DNA of 64,000 nucleotides from Bradyrhizobium genosp. SA-3 (GCF_004212635.1 NZ_PSRT01000006.1:1-64000); one strand, 5' to 3'. Positions 30,680-41,307 are shown, counted from the first letter of the stretch. Program-made: numbers and translations. Notes: generated from the letters alone by a model not told the origin.

Positions 30680-31722
30680 GCGTAAAGGCCTATCAACGCA
30701 AGCTCGACGTCGAGAACGGACGGGTTGATCTTTCCCACGGATCCGGGGGCCGTGCCATGGCACAGCTGATCTCCGGCCTTTTTCACAAAGCCTTTGGTAA
30801 TGAATGGCTCGCCCGCTGCAATGATCAGTCGGCGTTTGACGTTGCGGCAGGCAGGATGGTGATGACGACCGACGGCTATGTGGTCTCGCCGCTGTTCTTT
30901 CCCGGCGGCAATATCGGGTCACTGGCTGTGCACGGCACGATCAATGATGTCGCAATGTCCGGCGCGCGTCCCCTCTATCTGTCGGCCAGTTTTATCATCG
31001 AGGAGGGCTTCCGGTTTTCGGATCTGAAGGCGATCGCGGATTCGATGGGCGCGGCAGCGCGCGGGGCCGGCGTTTACATCATTGCCGGGGACACCAAGGT
31101 CGTCGAGCGCGGCAAGGCGGATGGTCTGTTCATCTCTACGACCGGGATCGGGATTGTGGCCGATGGGCTCGATCTCTCCGCCGACAAGGCAAGGGTCGGG
31201 GACCGTGTGCTGGTGTCCGGTAGCCTCGGCGATCATGGGGTGGCGATCATGTCAAAACGGCAGAACGTCGCTTTTCAAACCGAGGTCGTCTCGGATTCTG
31301 CAGCGTTGCATAACCTCGTAGCGGTCATGGTTGCCGCCGGCGGTGGCGGCATCCGGGTGATGCGCGACCCCACGCGCGGTGGGCTCGCCGCGACCCTCAA
31401 CGAGATTGCGCATCAATCCGACCTCGGGTTCCGCCTGCAGGAAGCATCCATTCCGGTGAAGCCCGCGGTTGCGGCTACCTGCGAACTCCTTGGACTCGAT
31501 CCGGTCCATGTCGCCAATGAGGGCAAGCTCGTTGCGATCGTCGCGCCTGATTTGGCCGATGCCGTGCTTGCGGCCATGAAGGCGCACCCGCTCGGGTCCG
31601 ATGCAGCTGATATTGGCGAGGCGGTGGCTGACGATCGGAAATTTGTGCAGATGGCGACCGGTTTCGGCGGCCGACGAATCGTCGATTGGCTGTGGGGCGA
31701 ACAATTGCCTCGGATCTGTTGA
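30676..31722 (+). CDS. hypE: Hydrogenase maturation protein HypE, 348 aa
   Basis: HypE dehydrates the thiocarboxamide carried on its C-terminal cysteine to thiocyanate. The PurM/AIR-synthase fold is indicated by LSHGSGGRAM, MTTDGYVVSP and VMRDPTRGGLAATLNE. The obligatory C-terminus PRIC is intact. Last gene of the hup-hyp operon. Confidence 0.96.
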   Translation: MSVKAYQRKLDVENGRVDLSHGSGGRAMAQLISGLFHKAFGNEWLARCNDQSAFDVAAGRMVMTTDGYVVSPLFFPGGNIGSLAVHGTINDVAMSGARPLYLSASFIIEEGFRFSDLKAIADSMGAAARGAGVYIIAGDTKVVERGKADGLFISTTGIGIVADGLDLSADKARVGDRVLVSGSLGDHGVAIMSKRQNVAFQTEVVSDSAALHNLVAVMVAAGGGGIRVMRDPTRGGLAATLNEIAHQSDLGFRLQEASIPVKPAVAATCELLGLDPVHVANEGKLVAIVAPDLADAVLAAMKAHPLGSDAADIGEAVADDRKFVQMATGFGGRRIVDWLWGEQLPRIC

Positions 31723-32110
31723 ACACGCTGCGCAACGTCCAGTTTTTTGGAAACCAAATTTATGATCAATGGCCATCAGCCATCAACTCTGGAAACGATC
31801 CCTTCTATGGGCAATCCTGCCCAACCGGCAGACTGCGATCTTCGCTCTTTAACAAGTTTCGGCGAGGCTGGATTTCGGTTGTTAGCTTTTCCACGAGCCG
31901 AGAACGCAATTCGAAACGATTCACCGCCATCGCGCAGTTTCGACGGTTAAGCTCAGCGAGCATGGTCACGCGATCCGCTCGGCACCCGTGGGTTTGAAAT
32001 CCTGCGAAGCTTGTCAAATATCGCTGAATTCCTGCGCCATTTTGACGGCTGGGTCGCAATATCGCTGCGCGCTTCCGATTAGAAAGGCGCTTCAGGCAGG
32101 GAGTTTTCAA
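31723..32110. other. Intergenic between hypE and ald
   Basis: No gene recognised. A TTTGG-AAA-CCAAA inverted repeat near 31747-31762 is the only hint of structure. No clear NifA, sigma54 or FixK element is present. Confidence 0.4.
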
Positions 32111-33223
32111 ATGAAGGTCGGAGTCCCCAAGGAAATCAAGGCGCACGAATATCGCGTGGGCCTTACCCCTGGAGCTGTCCGCGAATACGTGGCAGCGGGC
32201 CACCGCGTGATGATCGAGGCCAATGCCGGCGCTGGCATTGGTGCAACCGATGACGATTATCGCAATGCTGGCGCAACGATTCTAACTTCCGCAGTTGAGG
32301 TATTCGCATCGAGCGAGATGATCGTAAAGGTTAAGGAGCCTCAGCCGTCCGAATGGTGTCAGCTGCGGGAAAATCAGATCCTGTTCACTTATCTGCATCT
32401 GGCCCCCGACCCGGATCAGGCCAAGGGCCTCCTGAAATCTGGATGCACCGCGATCGCCTATGAGACCGTAACTGATGCGCATGGTGGTCTTCCACTGCTG
32501 GCGCCGATGAGCGAGGTCGCGGGTAGGCTTGCGATCGAAGCGGCGGGTAGCGCCCTGAAGCGGAGTGCAGGCGGACGAGGGCTGTTGATCGGCGGGGTAC
32601 CCGGTGTTCAGCCGGCCCGAATCGTGGTGATCGGAGGTGGCGTCGTTGGCACGCACGCGGCACGCATGGCGGTCGGTCTGGGCGCAGAGGTGACCATCAT
32701 CGACCGTTCGATACTCCGGCTCCGCGAGTTGGACGAGCTCTTCGAAGGACGCGTTCGCACCAGGTTTTCGACCATCGACTCCGTGGAGGAAGAGGTATTT
32801 GCGGCGGATGTGGTGATTGGTGCGGTGCTCGTTCCAGGTGCGAGCGCGCCGAAGCTGGTCCGCCGGAGCATGCTGAGCTCGATGCGCAAGGGGGCGGTGC
32901 TCGTGGACGTCGCTATCGATCAGGGCGGCTGCTTTGAGACATCGCACCCAACCACTCACGCTGAGCCAACTTACGAAGTGGATGGCGTCATTCATTATTG
33001 CGTGGCCAATATGCCCGGCGCCGTGCCGCTGACCTCGAGCCAGGCACTGAATAACGCGACGCTGCCGTTTGGTTTGGCTCTGGCCAACAAGGGTTTTTCC
33101 GCCGTGCTCGAAAATCCGCATTTGCGCGCAGGCCTCAACGTCCATCGGGGCCGGCTAACTTACAAAGCGGTGGCCGAAAGCCTCGGGCTACCCTTCTCAC
33201 CGATCGAACAGGCTGCGGCCTGA
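32111..33223 (+). CDS. ald: Alanine dehydrogenase, 370 aa
   Basis: Ald interconverts pyruvate plus ammonia and L-alanine with NAD. The start MKVGVPKEIKAHEYRVGLTP is typical, as are PLLAPMSEVAGR, the NAD-binding VIGGGVVGTHAARMA, and CVANMPGAVPLTSSQALNNATLP. AGGGAG precedes the ATG at 32111. It is followed by a strong terminator, so it is its own unit. In bacteroids alanine can be an ammonia sink and export product, which fits the location beside nif genes; this link is inference. Confidence 0.95.
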   Translation: MKVGVPKEIKAHEYRVGLTPGAVREYVAAGHRVMIEANAGAGIGATDDDYRNAGATILTSAVEVFASSEMIVKVKEPQPSEWCQLRENQILFTYLHLAPDPDQAKGLLKSGCTAIAYETVTDAHGGLPLLAPMSEVAGRLAIEAAGSALKRSAGGRGLLIGGVPGVQPARIVVIGGGVVGTHAARMAVGLGAEVTIIDRSILRLRELDELFEGRVRTRFSTIDSVEEEVFAADVVIGAVLVPGASAPKLVRRSMLSSMRKGAVLVDVAIDQGGCFETSHPTTHAEPTYEVDGVIHYCVANMPGAVPLTSSQALNNATLPFGLALANKGFSAVLENPHLRAGLNVHRGRLTYKAVAESLGLPFSPIEQAAA

Positions 33224-33262
33224 TCCCAGAGGCCCGTGATGGGCGTTTCCTCCCTGACTTAG

Positions 33263-33287
33263 GCCACCCTTCGGGGTGGCTTTTTTT
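33263..33287 (+). terminator. Rho-independent terminator after ald
   Basis: A perfect 7-bp stem GCCACCC / GGGTGGC with a TTCG tetraloop is followed by seven T residues. Confidence 0.92.
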
Positions 33288-33845
33288 CGGCTCCATCGAT
33301 CTGGACCGCCGCCGGCATTTATTTGCCACGCGGAGCGAAGCGGAGGATCACCAGACGAAGGCCTGGCTTCAGTCGCCCGCACGATGCGAGACAATGTACT
33401 TTCGCCTCTTAAAGCGCATATGAATGCCGGTTTTGCCAAGTCATCCAAGGCAATTGAGAATGCGTCCCGCGGGTCCCCAGGGCGCCCGCGATCACCTCAG
33501 CGACTTTATCTGGCGCGATCGCCGCGACCTTTTCTGACTGGCTGTGGGGACGCGGACCGGACCGGTGATCACTGCGCCGGTTGTTCATCGTGGTGATGTC
33601 GCCGAAGCCGCCGCTGTCCCGGTGAGTGGAACCAACAAGATGCGGCTCGGGGTCGACCTGACACACCGGCGGAGAACTTTGTGAAGTCGCGCGGCGCTTC
33701 GATCGTAGCCGCGGCACGGCGGCTATGGGAAGGATCGCAGATCGTTCCCTGAGGTTGGCTAACGCGGTTCACCTGATCGGCTGACTGCCGTGAGATCGAC
33801 CATGCGTAAACCACCGCATCGAGATCAAGTTGCTGTCATGCCCGT
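33288..33845. other. Intergenic, no convincing gene
   Basis: Open frames (for example 33409-33717 on the minus strand) have no recognisable content. Confidence 0.4.
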
Positions 33846-33861
33846 TGTAGGATTTGCGACA
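33846..33861. promoter_or_regulatory. NifA upstream activator site for the ferredoxin-suf operon
   Basis: TGT-AGGATTTGCG-ACA is a perfect TGT-N10-ACA, about 72 bp upstream of the -24 element. Confidence 0.65.
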
Positions 33862-33922
33862 CCGTGTCGAGGCGGCGAGTCGCCTTATCGAAAATAGCCC
33901 AGACGAATCAAGGTTAAACCGT

Positions 33923-33939
33923 CTGGCACAAGACTTGAA
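33923..33939 (+). promoter_or_regulatory. Sigma54 -24/-12 promoter of the ferredoxin-suf operon
   Basis: CTGGCACAAGACTTGAA matches CTGGCAC exactly at -24 and TTG at -12 (A instead of the final C). It is about 45 bp from the ferredoxin start. Confidence 0.65.
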
Positions 33940-33982
33940 AGCAAGAAACTGTCCCGCACCTTTTGCTCATGGAATCGCAGTC

Positions 33983-34177
33983 ATGGCCTACAAGATAATC
34001 GCATCCCAGTGCACCGTCTGCGGTGCGTGTGAGTACGAATGTCCCAATGCCGCGATCAGCCTGAAGAACGACATATATGTGATCAATCCGACCCAGTGTA
34101 CCCAATGTGAGGGGCATTTTGACACGCCGCAATGCGCCGTCGTTTGCCCGGTGCCCGATACCTGCGTGCCAGCATAG
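33983..34177 (+). CDS. 2[4Fe-4S] ferredoxin, FdxN-like, 64 aa
   Basis: Two cluster motifs are present: [13 protein letters not shown] and [18 protein letters not shown], the second with the longer spacing seen in FdxN-type ferredoxins. It is a paralogue of the fdxN product at 53788. As first gene of a NifA-type operon with sufBCDS, it may donate electrons to Fe-S assembly or to nitrogenase; the sequence does not tell which. Confidence 0.88.
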   Translation: MAYKIIASQCTVCGACEYECPNAAISLKNDIYVINPTQCTQCEGHFDTPQCAVVCPVPDTCVPA

Positions 34178-34371
34178 GTGGAGTAGCCGATGAGAGGAGC
34201 TCCGGCGCGAAACATGATGAAGATGCTATCGACAGCCGCCGCCTTTTGGATCCGTCTCCTGTTTCTCTCACTCGCTGGCCCCGAGTTGGCCGTGACTTGC
34301 GCGGTCCGCTCGGAGAGATTGCGGCGCAATCCTCGGCGGCGGGAGTTGTCCTTGCGCGAGCGGAGCGGGCG

Positions 34372-35868
34372 ATGGTAGCTGTACAAGAGACGGTCGAGCG
34401 CGTCCGGCGGATCGACGTCGACCAATATCGATATGGGTTTGAGACGCTGATCGAGTCCGACAAGGCCCCGAAGGGGCTGTCGGAAGACACCGTTCGCTTC
34501 ATATCCGCAAGGAAGAGTGAACCGGCCTGGATGCTGGAATGGCGCCTGGAGGCGCATCGCCGCTGGCTGACCATGACCGAGCCGACTTGGGCGCGCGTCG
34601 ACTATCCCAAGATCGACTTCCAGGACATCTACTATTACGCGGCGCCGAAGCCGAAGAAGACGCTGTCCTCGATCGACGAGATCGATCCGGAGATCCTGAA
34701 GACCTACCAGAAGCTCGGCATCCCGCTGCGGGAGGTCGCGACCCTCGAGGGCGTCGAGCCGCCACCCGGCGGCGAGCAGACGCCGAACCGCAAGATCGCG
34801 GTCGACGCGGTCTTCGATTCGGTCTCGGTTGCGACCACGTTCAAGGCCGAGCTGAAGAAGGCTGGCGTGATCTTCATGCCGATCTCGGAGGCGATCCGCG
34901 AGCACCCTGAACTGGTGCAGAAATATCTCGGCTCCGTGGTGCCGACGTCGGACAATTTCTACGCGACGCTGAACTCGGCGGTGTTCTCCGACGGCTCGTT
35001 CGTCTACGTGCCGCCGGGCGTGCGCTGCCCGATGGAGCTGTCGACCTATTTCCGCATCAACGAGCGCAACACCGGCCAGTTCGAGCGCACGCTGATCATC
35101 GCGGACAAGGGCTCTTACGTCTCCTATCTCGAGGGCTGCACCGCGCCGCAGCGCGACGAGAACCAGCTGCACGCGGCCGTGGTCGAGCTCGTGGCGCTCG
35201 ACGATGCCGAGATCAAATATTCGACGGTGCAGAACTGGTATCCCGGCAATTCGGAAGGCAAGGGCGGCATCTACAATTTCGTCACCAAGCGTGGCGACTG
35301 CCGCGGCAACCATTCCAAGATCTCCTGGACCCAGGTCGAAACCGGTTCGGCGATCACCTGGAAATATCCGAGCTGCATCCTGCGCGGCGACAATTCCCGC
35401 GGCGAGTTCTACTCGATCGCGATCTCGAACGGCTTCCAGCAGGTCGATTCGGGAACCAAGATGATTCATCTCGGCAAGAACAGTTCGAGCCGCATCATCT
35501 CCAAGGGCATCGCCGCCGGCAAATCGCAGAACACCTATCGCGGCCTCGTCACCGCGCACCGCAAAGCGACCGGCGCGCGCAACTTCACCGCCTGCGATTC
35601 CTTGTTGATCGGCGACAAATGCGGCGCGCACACCGTGCCGTACATCGAAGCCAAAAATTCGTCGGCGACGTTCGAGCACGAGGCGACGACCTCGAAGATC
35701 TCCGAGGACGTGCTGTTCTACTGCATCCAGCGCGGCGTCAGCCAAGAAGAGGCCGTCGGCCTCGTCGTCAACGGCTTCGTCAAGGACGTTCTGCAAAAAC
35801 TGCCGATGGAGTTCGCAGTGGAGGCGCAGAAGCTGATCTCGATCTCGCTCGACGGATCTGTCGGATAA
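34372..35868 (+). CDS. sufB: Fe-S scaffold subunit SufB, 498 aa
   Basis: SufB is the core of the SufBCD scaffold that builds Fe-S clusters. The ATG at 34372 starts [23 protein letters not shown], which matches the family N-terminus; the long in-frame region upstream (from 34132) does not. Conserved blocks include [38 protein letters not shown] and [21 protein letters not shown]. Codon usage is strongly GC-ending (ctg, gag, atc, ggc, tcg), unlike sufC and sufD beside it. The gene therefore looks like a core-genome copy brought into a symbiotic operon. The 190 bp between the ferredoxin and sufB hold no recognised gene. Confidence 0.95.
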   Translation: MVAVQETVERVRRIDVDQYRYGFETLIESDKAPKGLSEDTVRFISARKSEPAWMLEWRLEAHRRWLTMTEPTWARVDYPKIDFQDIYYYAAPKPKKTLSSIDEIDPEILKTYQKLGIPLREVATLEGVEPPPGGEQTPNRKIAVDAVFDSVSVATTFKAELKKAGVIFMPISEAIREHPELVQKYLGSVVPTSDNFYATLNSAVFSDGSFVYVPPGVRCPMELSTYFRINERNTGQFERTLIIADKGSYVSYLEGCTAPQRDENQLHAAVVELVALDDAEIKYSTVQNWYPGNSEGKGGIYNFVTKRGDCRGNHSKISWTQVETGSAITWKYPSCILRGDNSRGEFYSIAISNGFQQVDSGTKMIHLGKNSSSRIISKGIAAGKSQNTYRGLVTAHRKATGARNFTACDSLLIGDKCGAHTVPYIEAKNSSATFEHEATTSKISEDVLFYCIQRGVSQEEAVGLVVNGFVKDVLQKLPMEFAVEAQKLISISLDGSVG

Positions 35869-35934
35869 CCAAACCTCCCGCGAGCCCTCTCGAATGCGGC
35901 TCGCCAGATGACGCATTTCAGGGATCGGATCAGA

Positions 35935-36687
35935 ATGGCGCTACTCGAAATCCGAGATTTGCAGGTTGGTGTCGAAGACCGCGAAATTATTCGCGGCCTC
36001 GATCTTGACGTCAATGCGGGTGAGGTACACGCGATCATGGGGCCGAACGGCTCCGGTAAATCGACGCTCTCTCATGTCATCGCCGGCAAGCCAGGCTATG
36101 AGATCAACGGCGGACAAATCCTGTTCAGGGGCGAGAACCTGTTGCGGATGCAGCCACATGAACGTGCCGCCAAGGGCGTGTTCCTGGCATTCCAGTATCC
36201 GGTCGAGATCCCCGGCGTGACCAACATGAACTTCCTTCGGGCGGCACTGAACGCCCAGCGCAAGGCGCGCGACCAACGGGAATTCTCCACCCCCGAATTT
36301 CTGAAAAGAGTCCGCGAGGTGGCCGGTTCGCTCAACATTCCCCAGGACATGATCAAGCGCAGCGTCAATGTCGGCTTCTCCGGCGGCGAGAAGAAGCGCA
36401 ATGAAATTTTGCAGATGGCGCTGTTCGAGCCGAGATTGTGCATCCTGGACGAGATCGATTCCGGCCTCGATATCGACGCGCTGCGTATCGTCGCCAGCGG
36501 CATCAACGCCTTGCGTTCGCCGGAACGAGCGATGCTCGTGATCACCCACTATCGGCGGCTTCTCGACCATATCGTGCCGGACATTGTGCACGTGATGTCG
36601 AAAGGGCGGGTCATGAAGAGCGGCGGAAAAGAACTCGCGCTGGAGCTCGAGGCTTGTGGCTACGCCCAATTCGAAGCCGCGGCCTGA
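35935..36687 (+). CDS. sufC: Suf system ATPase SufC, 250 aa
   Basis: An ABC ATPase that drives conformational change in SufBD. Walker A GPNGSGKST, signature FSGGEKKR, Walker B LCILDEIDSGLD and switch His in VITHYRR are all present. I choose the ATG at 35935 (MALLEIRDLQ) as the usual family start; one at 35908 would add nine residues. Confidence 0.95.
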   Translation: MALLEIRDLQVGVEDREIIRGLDLDVNAGEVHAIMGPNGSGKSTLSHVIAGKPGYEINGGQILFRGENLLRMQPHERAAKGVFLAFQYPVEIPGVTNMNFLRAALNAQRKARDQREFSTPEFLKRVREVAGSLNIPQDMIKRSVNVGFSGGEKKRNEILQMALFEPRLCILDEIDSGLDIDALRIVASGINALRSPERAMLVITHYRRLLDHIVPDIVHVMSKGRVMKSGGKELALELEACGYAQFEAAA

Positions 36688-36706
36688 CGGCTCTAGGGAT
36701 TCCCCG

Positions 36707-38029
36707 ATGAAGCAGGTTTTTGCCAAAGCCGACGCCGAACGCGCAATGGGCAATGTTTTCGCTGCGGCGCGTGGACGGCTGCCTGGTGCAGGCCCTGTCC
36801 CCCAAATCCGGGCGAGGGCATTCGAGCTCTACGAGCGTACCGGCCTCCCGCATCGGCGCATGGAGGATTGGAAATACACTGATCTACGCGCCCTGATCGG
36901 CGAGGTGCTGCCACTCGCTCCGCGACCGGATGCGGAGGCGCTGGTGCGCGCAAATGTGTCGGCCAAGCAAGTGGCTGCCGATCAGGCGGTCAAGCTCGTT
37001 TTGGTGGATGGCATATTCGCGCCGGAGCTGTCCGATTTCGGCGGGCTTGAAAATGAAGTCGTTGTGCGGTCGCTGCGAGAGGTTCTGGAGAATTCGGCCA
37101 CTGCGGCCATGGCCGGTCTGGTGCTGTCGACGACGAGCGATCCGGCAATCTCGCTCAATGCCGCAATGGCGACAGATGGCCTGGTGATTACGGTCGCCGA
37201 TGGCAATGCGGTGAAGCGTCCAATTCAAATCATTCACGTCGCAACCGGACTGTCGGTGTCCACCTTTACACGCTCCTATCTGCAGCTCGGTAAAGGAGCG
37301 CATGCGGCCATCGTCGAAAGTTTCGTCCCGGCTGAAGGCGCGAGCGGCTATCAAGCCAACGATGCGATAATCGCCCTGGTTGGTGACGAGGCGAGCCTTT
37401 CGCATATCCGCGTGGCAGCCGATGCCTCCGACGCCGTGAACATCTCCTCGGCGATCATCGCAGTCGGCGCCAAGGCTAAGCTCGACCTCTTCAGCATGAC
37501 CTGCAGCGGCTCCATCAGTCGCTATCAGGGATTCATCACGCTGGCCGGCGAGGGAACCAAGCTTTCGGCGAATGGGGTTAATCTCATCAGGGACAAGCTG
37601 CACGCCGACACAACGATCGTGGTCGACCACGCCGTACCACATTGCACCAGTCGGGAGAAGTTCCGCGCGGTCGTCGACGATTGCGGCCGCTCGGTGTTTC
37701 AGGGCAGAATCGTCGTTCGTCCCGCCGCCCGCAAGACGGACGCCACCCTGACGACGCGAGCGTTGCTCCTATCGGACCAGGCCGAGGCCGACAATAAGCC
37801 CGAACTTGAAATCTTGGCTGACGACGTGACCTGCGGCCACGGAGCGACATCGGGTGCGCTGGACGACACTCTCGTATTCTATCTGCGCGCTCGGGGGCTA
37901 CCCGAGAAGGATGCGCAGATGTTGCTGATTAAAGCGTTCCTTGGCGAGTCGATTGAGGAGATCACTTCCGAGAATCTACGCGATTTTGTGGCAGCGCAAG
38001 CTGAACACTGGCTGCAGGCGGGGCGATGA
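36707..38029 (+). CDS. sufD: Fe-S scaffold subunit SufD, 440 aa
   Basis: SufD pairs with SufB. Typical features are the N-terminal RRMEDWKYTDLRAL block, the beta-helix core and the C-terminal CGHGATSGALDDTLVFYLRARGLPEKDAQMLLIKAF block. It starts at 36707 after sufC and overlaps sufS by four bases (ATGA). Confidence 0.93.
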   Translation: MKQVFAKADAERAMGNVFAAARGRLPGAGPVPQIRARAFELYERTGLPHRRMEDWKYTDLRALIGEVLPLAPRPDAEALVRANVSAKQVAADQAVKLVLVDGIFAPELSDFGGLENEVVVRSLREVLENSATAAMAGLVLSTTSDPAISLNAAMATDGLVITVADGNAVKRPIQIIHVATGLSVSTFTRSYLQLGKGAHAAIVESFVPAEGASGYQANDAIIALVGDEASLSHIRVAADASDAVNISSAIIAVGAKAKLDLFSMTCSGSISRYQGFITLAGEGTKLSANGVNLIRDKLHADTTIVVDHAVPHCTSREKFRAVVDDCGRSVFQGRIVVRPAARKTDATLTTRALLLSDQAEADNKPELEILADDVTCGHGATSGALDDTLVFYLRARGLPEKDAQMLLIKAFLGESIEEITSENLRDFVAAQAEHWLQAGR

Positions 38030-39273
38030 GTGCACATCCCGCCGTGAGCAATGGTAGTTACGAGGTCAACCATCTGCGTTCTGACTTTCCTGCGCTGGCC
38101 ATGACGGTGTACGGCAAGCCGCTTGTTTACCTCGATAACGCTGCATCCGCGCAAAAGCCCAACGCGGTGCTTGACCGTATGATGCAGGTGTACTCCAGCG
38201 AATACGCCAACGTTCATCGCGGCTTGCACTACCTCGCTAACGCGGCGACCGAGGCGTATGAAGGCGCCCGTGCCAAGGTGGCGCAGTTTGTGAACGCGCA
38301 TTTAAACGAAGAGATCATCTTCACCCGGAGCGCCACGGAGGCGATCAATCTGGTCGCCCAGACTTTTGGCCGTGAACGCATTACTCCCGGTGATGAGATC
38401 GTTCTCTCGATTATGGAACACCACTCCAACATTGTGCCATGGCACCTTCTCAGGGAACGACTCGGTGCAGTGATCAAATGGGCGCCAGTGGATGATGACG
38501 GAAACTTTTTGCTCGATGATTTTGAGCGACTGCTGACCCCGCGCACCAAGATGGTTGCAATCACACAAATGTCGAACGTGCTCGGCACGGTGTTGCCGGT
38601 GAAAGAGGTGGTGAGGATCGCGCATGCTCGTGGTATCCCGGTGCTCGTCGACGGCTCGCAGGGATGCGTCCATCTGAGCGCCGACGTCCGCGACATTGAT
38701 TGCGATTTCTACGTCATGACGGGCCACAAACTCTATGGTCCGACTGGGATCGGTGTGCTTTACGGCAAGTCTGAGCATCTGGCATCGATGCCGCCCTTCA
38801 ATGGCGGCGGGGAGATGATTCGCGAGGTCTCGCGTTCCGGCGTCATTTATGGTGATCCGCCACACCGGTTCGAAGCGGGTACGCCGCCGATCGTCGAAGC
38901 CATCGGTTTAGGCGCGGCTATCGATTACATCAATTCAATAGGCAAAATGCAGATCCGCAGGCACGAGAGCGTACTGCTCGCTTACGCGCAGGAGAGGCTG
39001 GCGGATATCAACTTCGTGCGCATGATCGCGACCCCGGCCGAGAAGGGACCGATCATTTGTTTTGATATGAAGGGTGCGCACGCGCATGATATTGCCACCG
39101 TCGTCGACCGCGCCGGTGTAGCGATGCGGGCTGGGGCCCACTGTGCGATGCCGCTGCTCAAGCGCTTCGGCATGCTGGCGACGTGCCGTGCGTCGCTCGG
39201 ACTTTACAATACACGTGAAGAGATTGATGTGCTCGTGCGTGCGCTTATCAAGGCGCGGCAGCTGTTCTCGTGA
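38026..39273 (+). CDS. sufS: Cysteine desulfurase SufS, 415 aa
   Basis: A PLP enzyme that supplies sulfur as persulfide. The group II motifs are present: AVDGSQ-type (here LVDGSQGCVHL), the PLP-lysine in MTGHKLYGPTGIG, and the catalytic Cys in RAGAHCAMPLL. SufE, its usual partner, is not in the window. It differs from nifS at 49615, which is group I, so the strain has two nif-linked desulfurases. Confidence 0.94.
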   Translation: MSAHPAVSNGSYEVNHLRSDFPALAMTVYGKPLVYLDNAASAQKPNAVLDRMMQVYSSEYANVHRGLHYLANAATEAYEGARAKVAQFVNAHLNEEIIFTRSATEAINLVAQTFGRERITPGDEIVLSIMEHHSNIVPWHLLRERLGAVIKWAPVDDDGNFLLDDFERLLTPRTKMVAITQMSNVLGTVLPVKEVVRIAHARGIPVLVDGSQGCVHLSADVRDIDCDFYVMTGHKLYGPTGIGVLYGKSEHLASMPPFNGGGEMIREVSRSGVIYGDPPHRFEAGTPPIVEAIGLGAAIDYINSIGKMQIRRHESVLLAYAQERLADINFVRMIATPAEKGPIICFDMKGAHAHDIATVVDRAGVAMRAGAHCAMPLLKRFGMLATCRASLGLYNTREEIDVLVRALIKARQLFS

Positions 39274-39738
39274 TTCGGCGAGCCTACGACGTCCTGTGGC
39301 GAGGCAGCTCGCATTGAAGTCTGGAGGATGAGGTCATGCACCTCATCGTCATCGCAGCAGGTAAGCACCTGTAGGTCTCAGCAAGCATAGATAGCATTGG
39401 CAAGCCTGTGTCGGCCAGCCGGCCTTGCAGCCGGTCTTCCTGCACGGCCGCCTTCGGCGAGCGCGATCGCAGAGTACTGCGATCGCGGACACGCTCGAGA
39501 ATTGGGCGGGCAATTCACGCATAGCCAGCCCTTGTTCCTTTTCGAACAGGGCCAAACCAAGAGTTCTCTGCCCAAAGCGTGATGTCGGGTTCGCAACAAC
39601 ACCCCCTTTCACCGCACGAGGCGCGCTAAGCGATTTTGATTGCTGTGTTTTTTGTGCTCACGCGACGCTGGCATGCTGGTTGCAAAAGTCTTGGTCAAGA
39701 AGCCGCCCTCGCAACAGCTAACCTTTGAAGGACATCAG
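39274..39738. promoter_or_regulatory. nifD promoter region: two NifA sites (39533-39548, 39583-39598) and -24/-12 (39668-39684)
   Basis: TGT-TCCTTTTCGA-ACA and TGT-CGGGTTCGCA-ACA are two perfect NifA sites, centred about 130 and 80 bp before the -24 element. CTGGCATGCTGGTTGCA matches the sigma54 consensus except one base. The ATG of nifD is 55 bp downstream. Upstream of this (39274-39530) I see no gene. Confidence 0.9.
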
Positions 39739-41241
39739 ATGAGTCTCGCCACGACCCAGAGCATCGCAGAAATCAGGGCTCGCAACAAAGAGCTGATCGA
39801 GGAGGTGCTGAAGGTCTATCCGGAGAAAACCGCGAAACGGCGTGCCAAGCACCTCAACGTTCACCAAGCCGGCAAGTCTGACTGCGGGGTGAAGTCCAAC
39901 ATCAAATCCATACCTGGCGTGATGACGATCAGAGGCTGCGCCTATGCAGGGTCAAAGGGGGTGGTCTGGGGACCGATCAAGGACATGGTCCATATCAGCC
40001 ATGGCCCGGTCGGCTGCGGTCAGTATTCGTGGGGCTCGCGACGCAACTATTACGTTGGCACGACGGGCATCGATAGCTTCGTGACCCTGCAGTTCACCTC
40101 CGACTTCCAAGAAAAGGATATCGTATTCGGTGGCGACAAAAAGCTGGTGAAGATCCTTGACGAAATCCAGGAGCTGTTTCCACTCAACAACGGCATCACG
40201 ATCCAATCGGAATGCCCGATCGGCTTGATCGGTGACGACATCGAGGCCGTATCAAGAGCGAAATCCAAGGAATATGGCGGCAAGACCATCGTGCCGGTCC
40301 GTTGTGAGGGCTTTCGGGGCGTGTCGCAGTCACTAGGCCACCACATTGCCAACGACGCGGTGCGGGATTGGATTTTCGACCAGCTCGAGCCCGACGGCAA
40401 GCCAAAGTTCGAGCCGACGCCGTACGATGTTGCGATCATCGGAGACTACAATATTGGCGGCGACGCCTGGTCATCACGAATTCTGCTGGAGGAGATGGGC
40501 CTGCGGGTGATCGCGCAGTGGTCCGGCGACGGTTCACTGGCTGAGCTCGAGGCAACGCCGAAGGCAAAGCTCAACATTCTGCATTGCTACCGTTCCATGA
40601 ACTACATCTCTCGCCACATGGAAGAGAAGTTCGGTATTCCGTGGTGCGAGTACAACTTCTTCGGACCGTCAAAGATCGCAGAGTCGCTGCGCAAGATTGC
40701 GGGTTATTTCGACGACAAGATTAAGGAAGGCGCCGAGCGGGTGATTGAAAAGTACCAACCGCTGGTGAACGCCGTGATCGCGAAATATCGCCCGCGCCTG
40801 GAGGGCAGGACGGTGATGCTGTACGTCGGCGGGCTCCGTCCGCGTCATGTGATTGGCGCATACGAGGACCTCGGGATGGAAGTCATTGGCACCGGATACG
40901 AGTTCGGTCACAACGACGACTATCAGCGCACAGCTCAGCACTACGTAAAGGACAGCACGCTCATCTACGATGACGTCAATGGCTATGAGTTCGAGCGCTT
41001 CGTCGAAAAGCTCCAGCCTGACCTTGTCGGCTCGGGCATCAAGGAAAAATACGTTTTCCAAAAGATGGGTGTGCCGTTCCGGCAGATGCACTCCTGGGAC
41101 TATTCGGGTCCATATCACGGCTATGACGGCTTTGCGATCTTTGCGCGCGACATGGACATGGCCGTCAACTCGCCGGTCTGGAAGAAAACGAAGGCCCCTT
41201 GGAAGGAAGCTTCGAGGGCCAAGCTCCTGGCTGCAGAATAA
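39739..41241 (+). CDS. nifD: Nitrogenase MoFe protein alpha chain, 500 aa
   Basis: NifD binds FeMo-co and shares the P-cluster with NifK. Visible residues are the P-cluster cysteines ([33 protein letters not shown]), the cofactor Cys in [13 protein letters not shown] and the cofactor His in [16 protein letters not shown]. The ATG at 39739 follows GAAGGACAT. First gene of nifDKENX. Confidence 0.98.
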   Translation: MSLATTQSIAEIRARNKELIEEVLKVYPEKTAKRRAKHLNVHQAGKSDCGVKSNIKSIPGVMTIRGCAYAGSKGVVWGPIKDMVHISHGPVGCGQYSWGSRRNYYVGTTGIDSFVTLQFTSDFQEKDIVFGGDKKLVKILDEIQELFPLNNGITIQSECPIGLIGDDIEAVSRAKSKEYGGKTIVPVRCEGFRGVSQSLGHHIANDAVRDWIFDQLEPDGKPKFEPTPYDVAIIGDYNIGGDAWSSRILLEEMGLRVIAQWSGDGSLAELEATPKAKLNILHCYRSMNYISRHMEEKFGIPWCEYNFFGPSKIAESLRKIAGYFDDKIKEGAERVIEKYQPLVNAVIAKYRPRLEGRTVMLYVGGLRPRHVIGAYEDLGMEVIGTGYEFGHNDDYQRTAQHYVKDSTLIYDDVNGYEFERFVEKLQPDLVGSGIKEKYVFQKMGVPFRQMHSWDYSGPYHGYDGFAIFARDMDMAVNSPVWKKTKAPWKEASRAKLLAAE

Positions 41242-41307
41242 AGCAACTCATCTCGCTCTCTGGGAAAGCCGGGGCGATACCAATCTCGATAGTGAAGGAC
41301 TTCAACA

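Noticed and set aside
34132..34371. SufB with an 80-residue N-terminal extension
   Set aside because: The extension overlaps the ferredoxin gene and is unlike any SufB; family similarity begins at the ATG at 34372.
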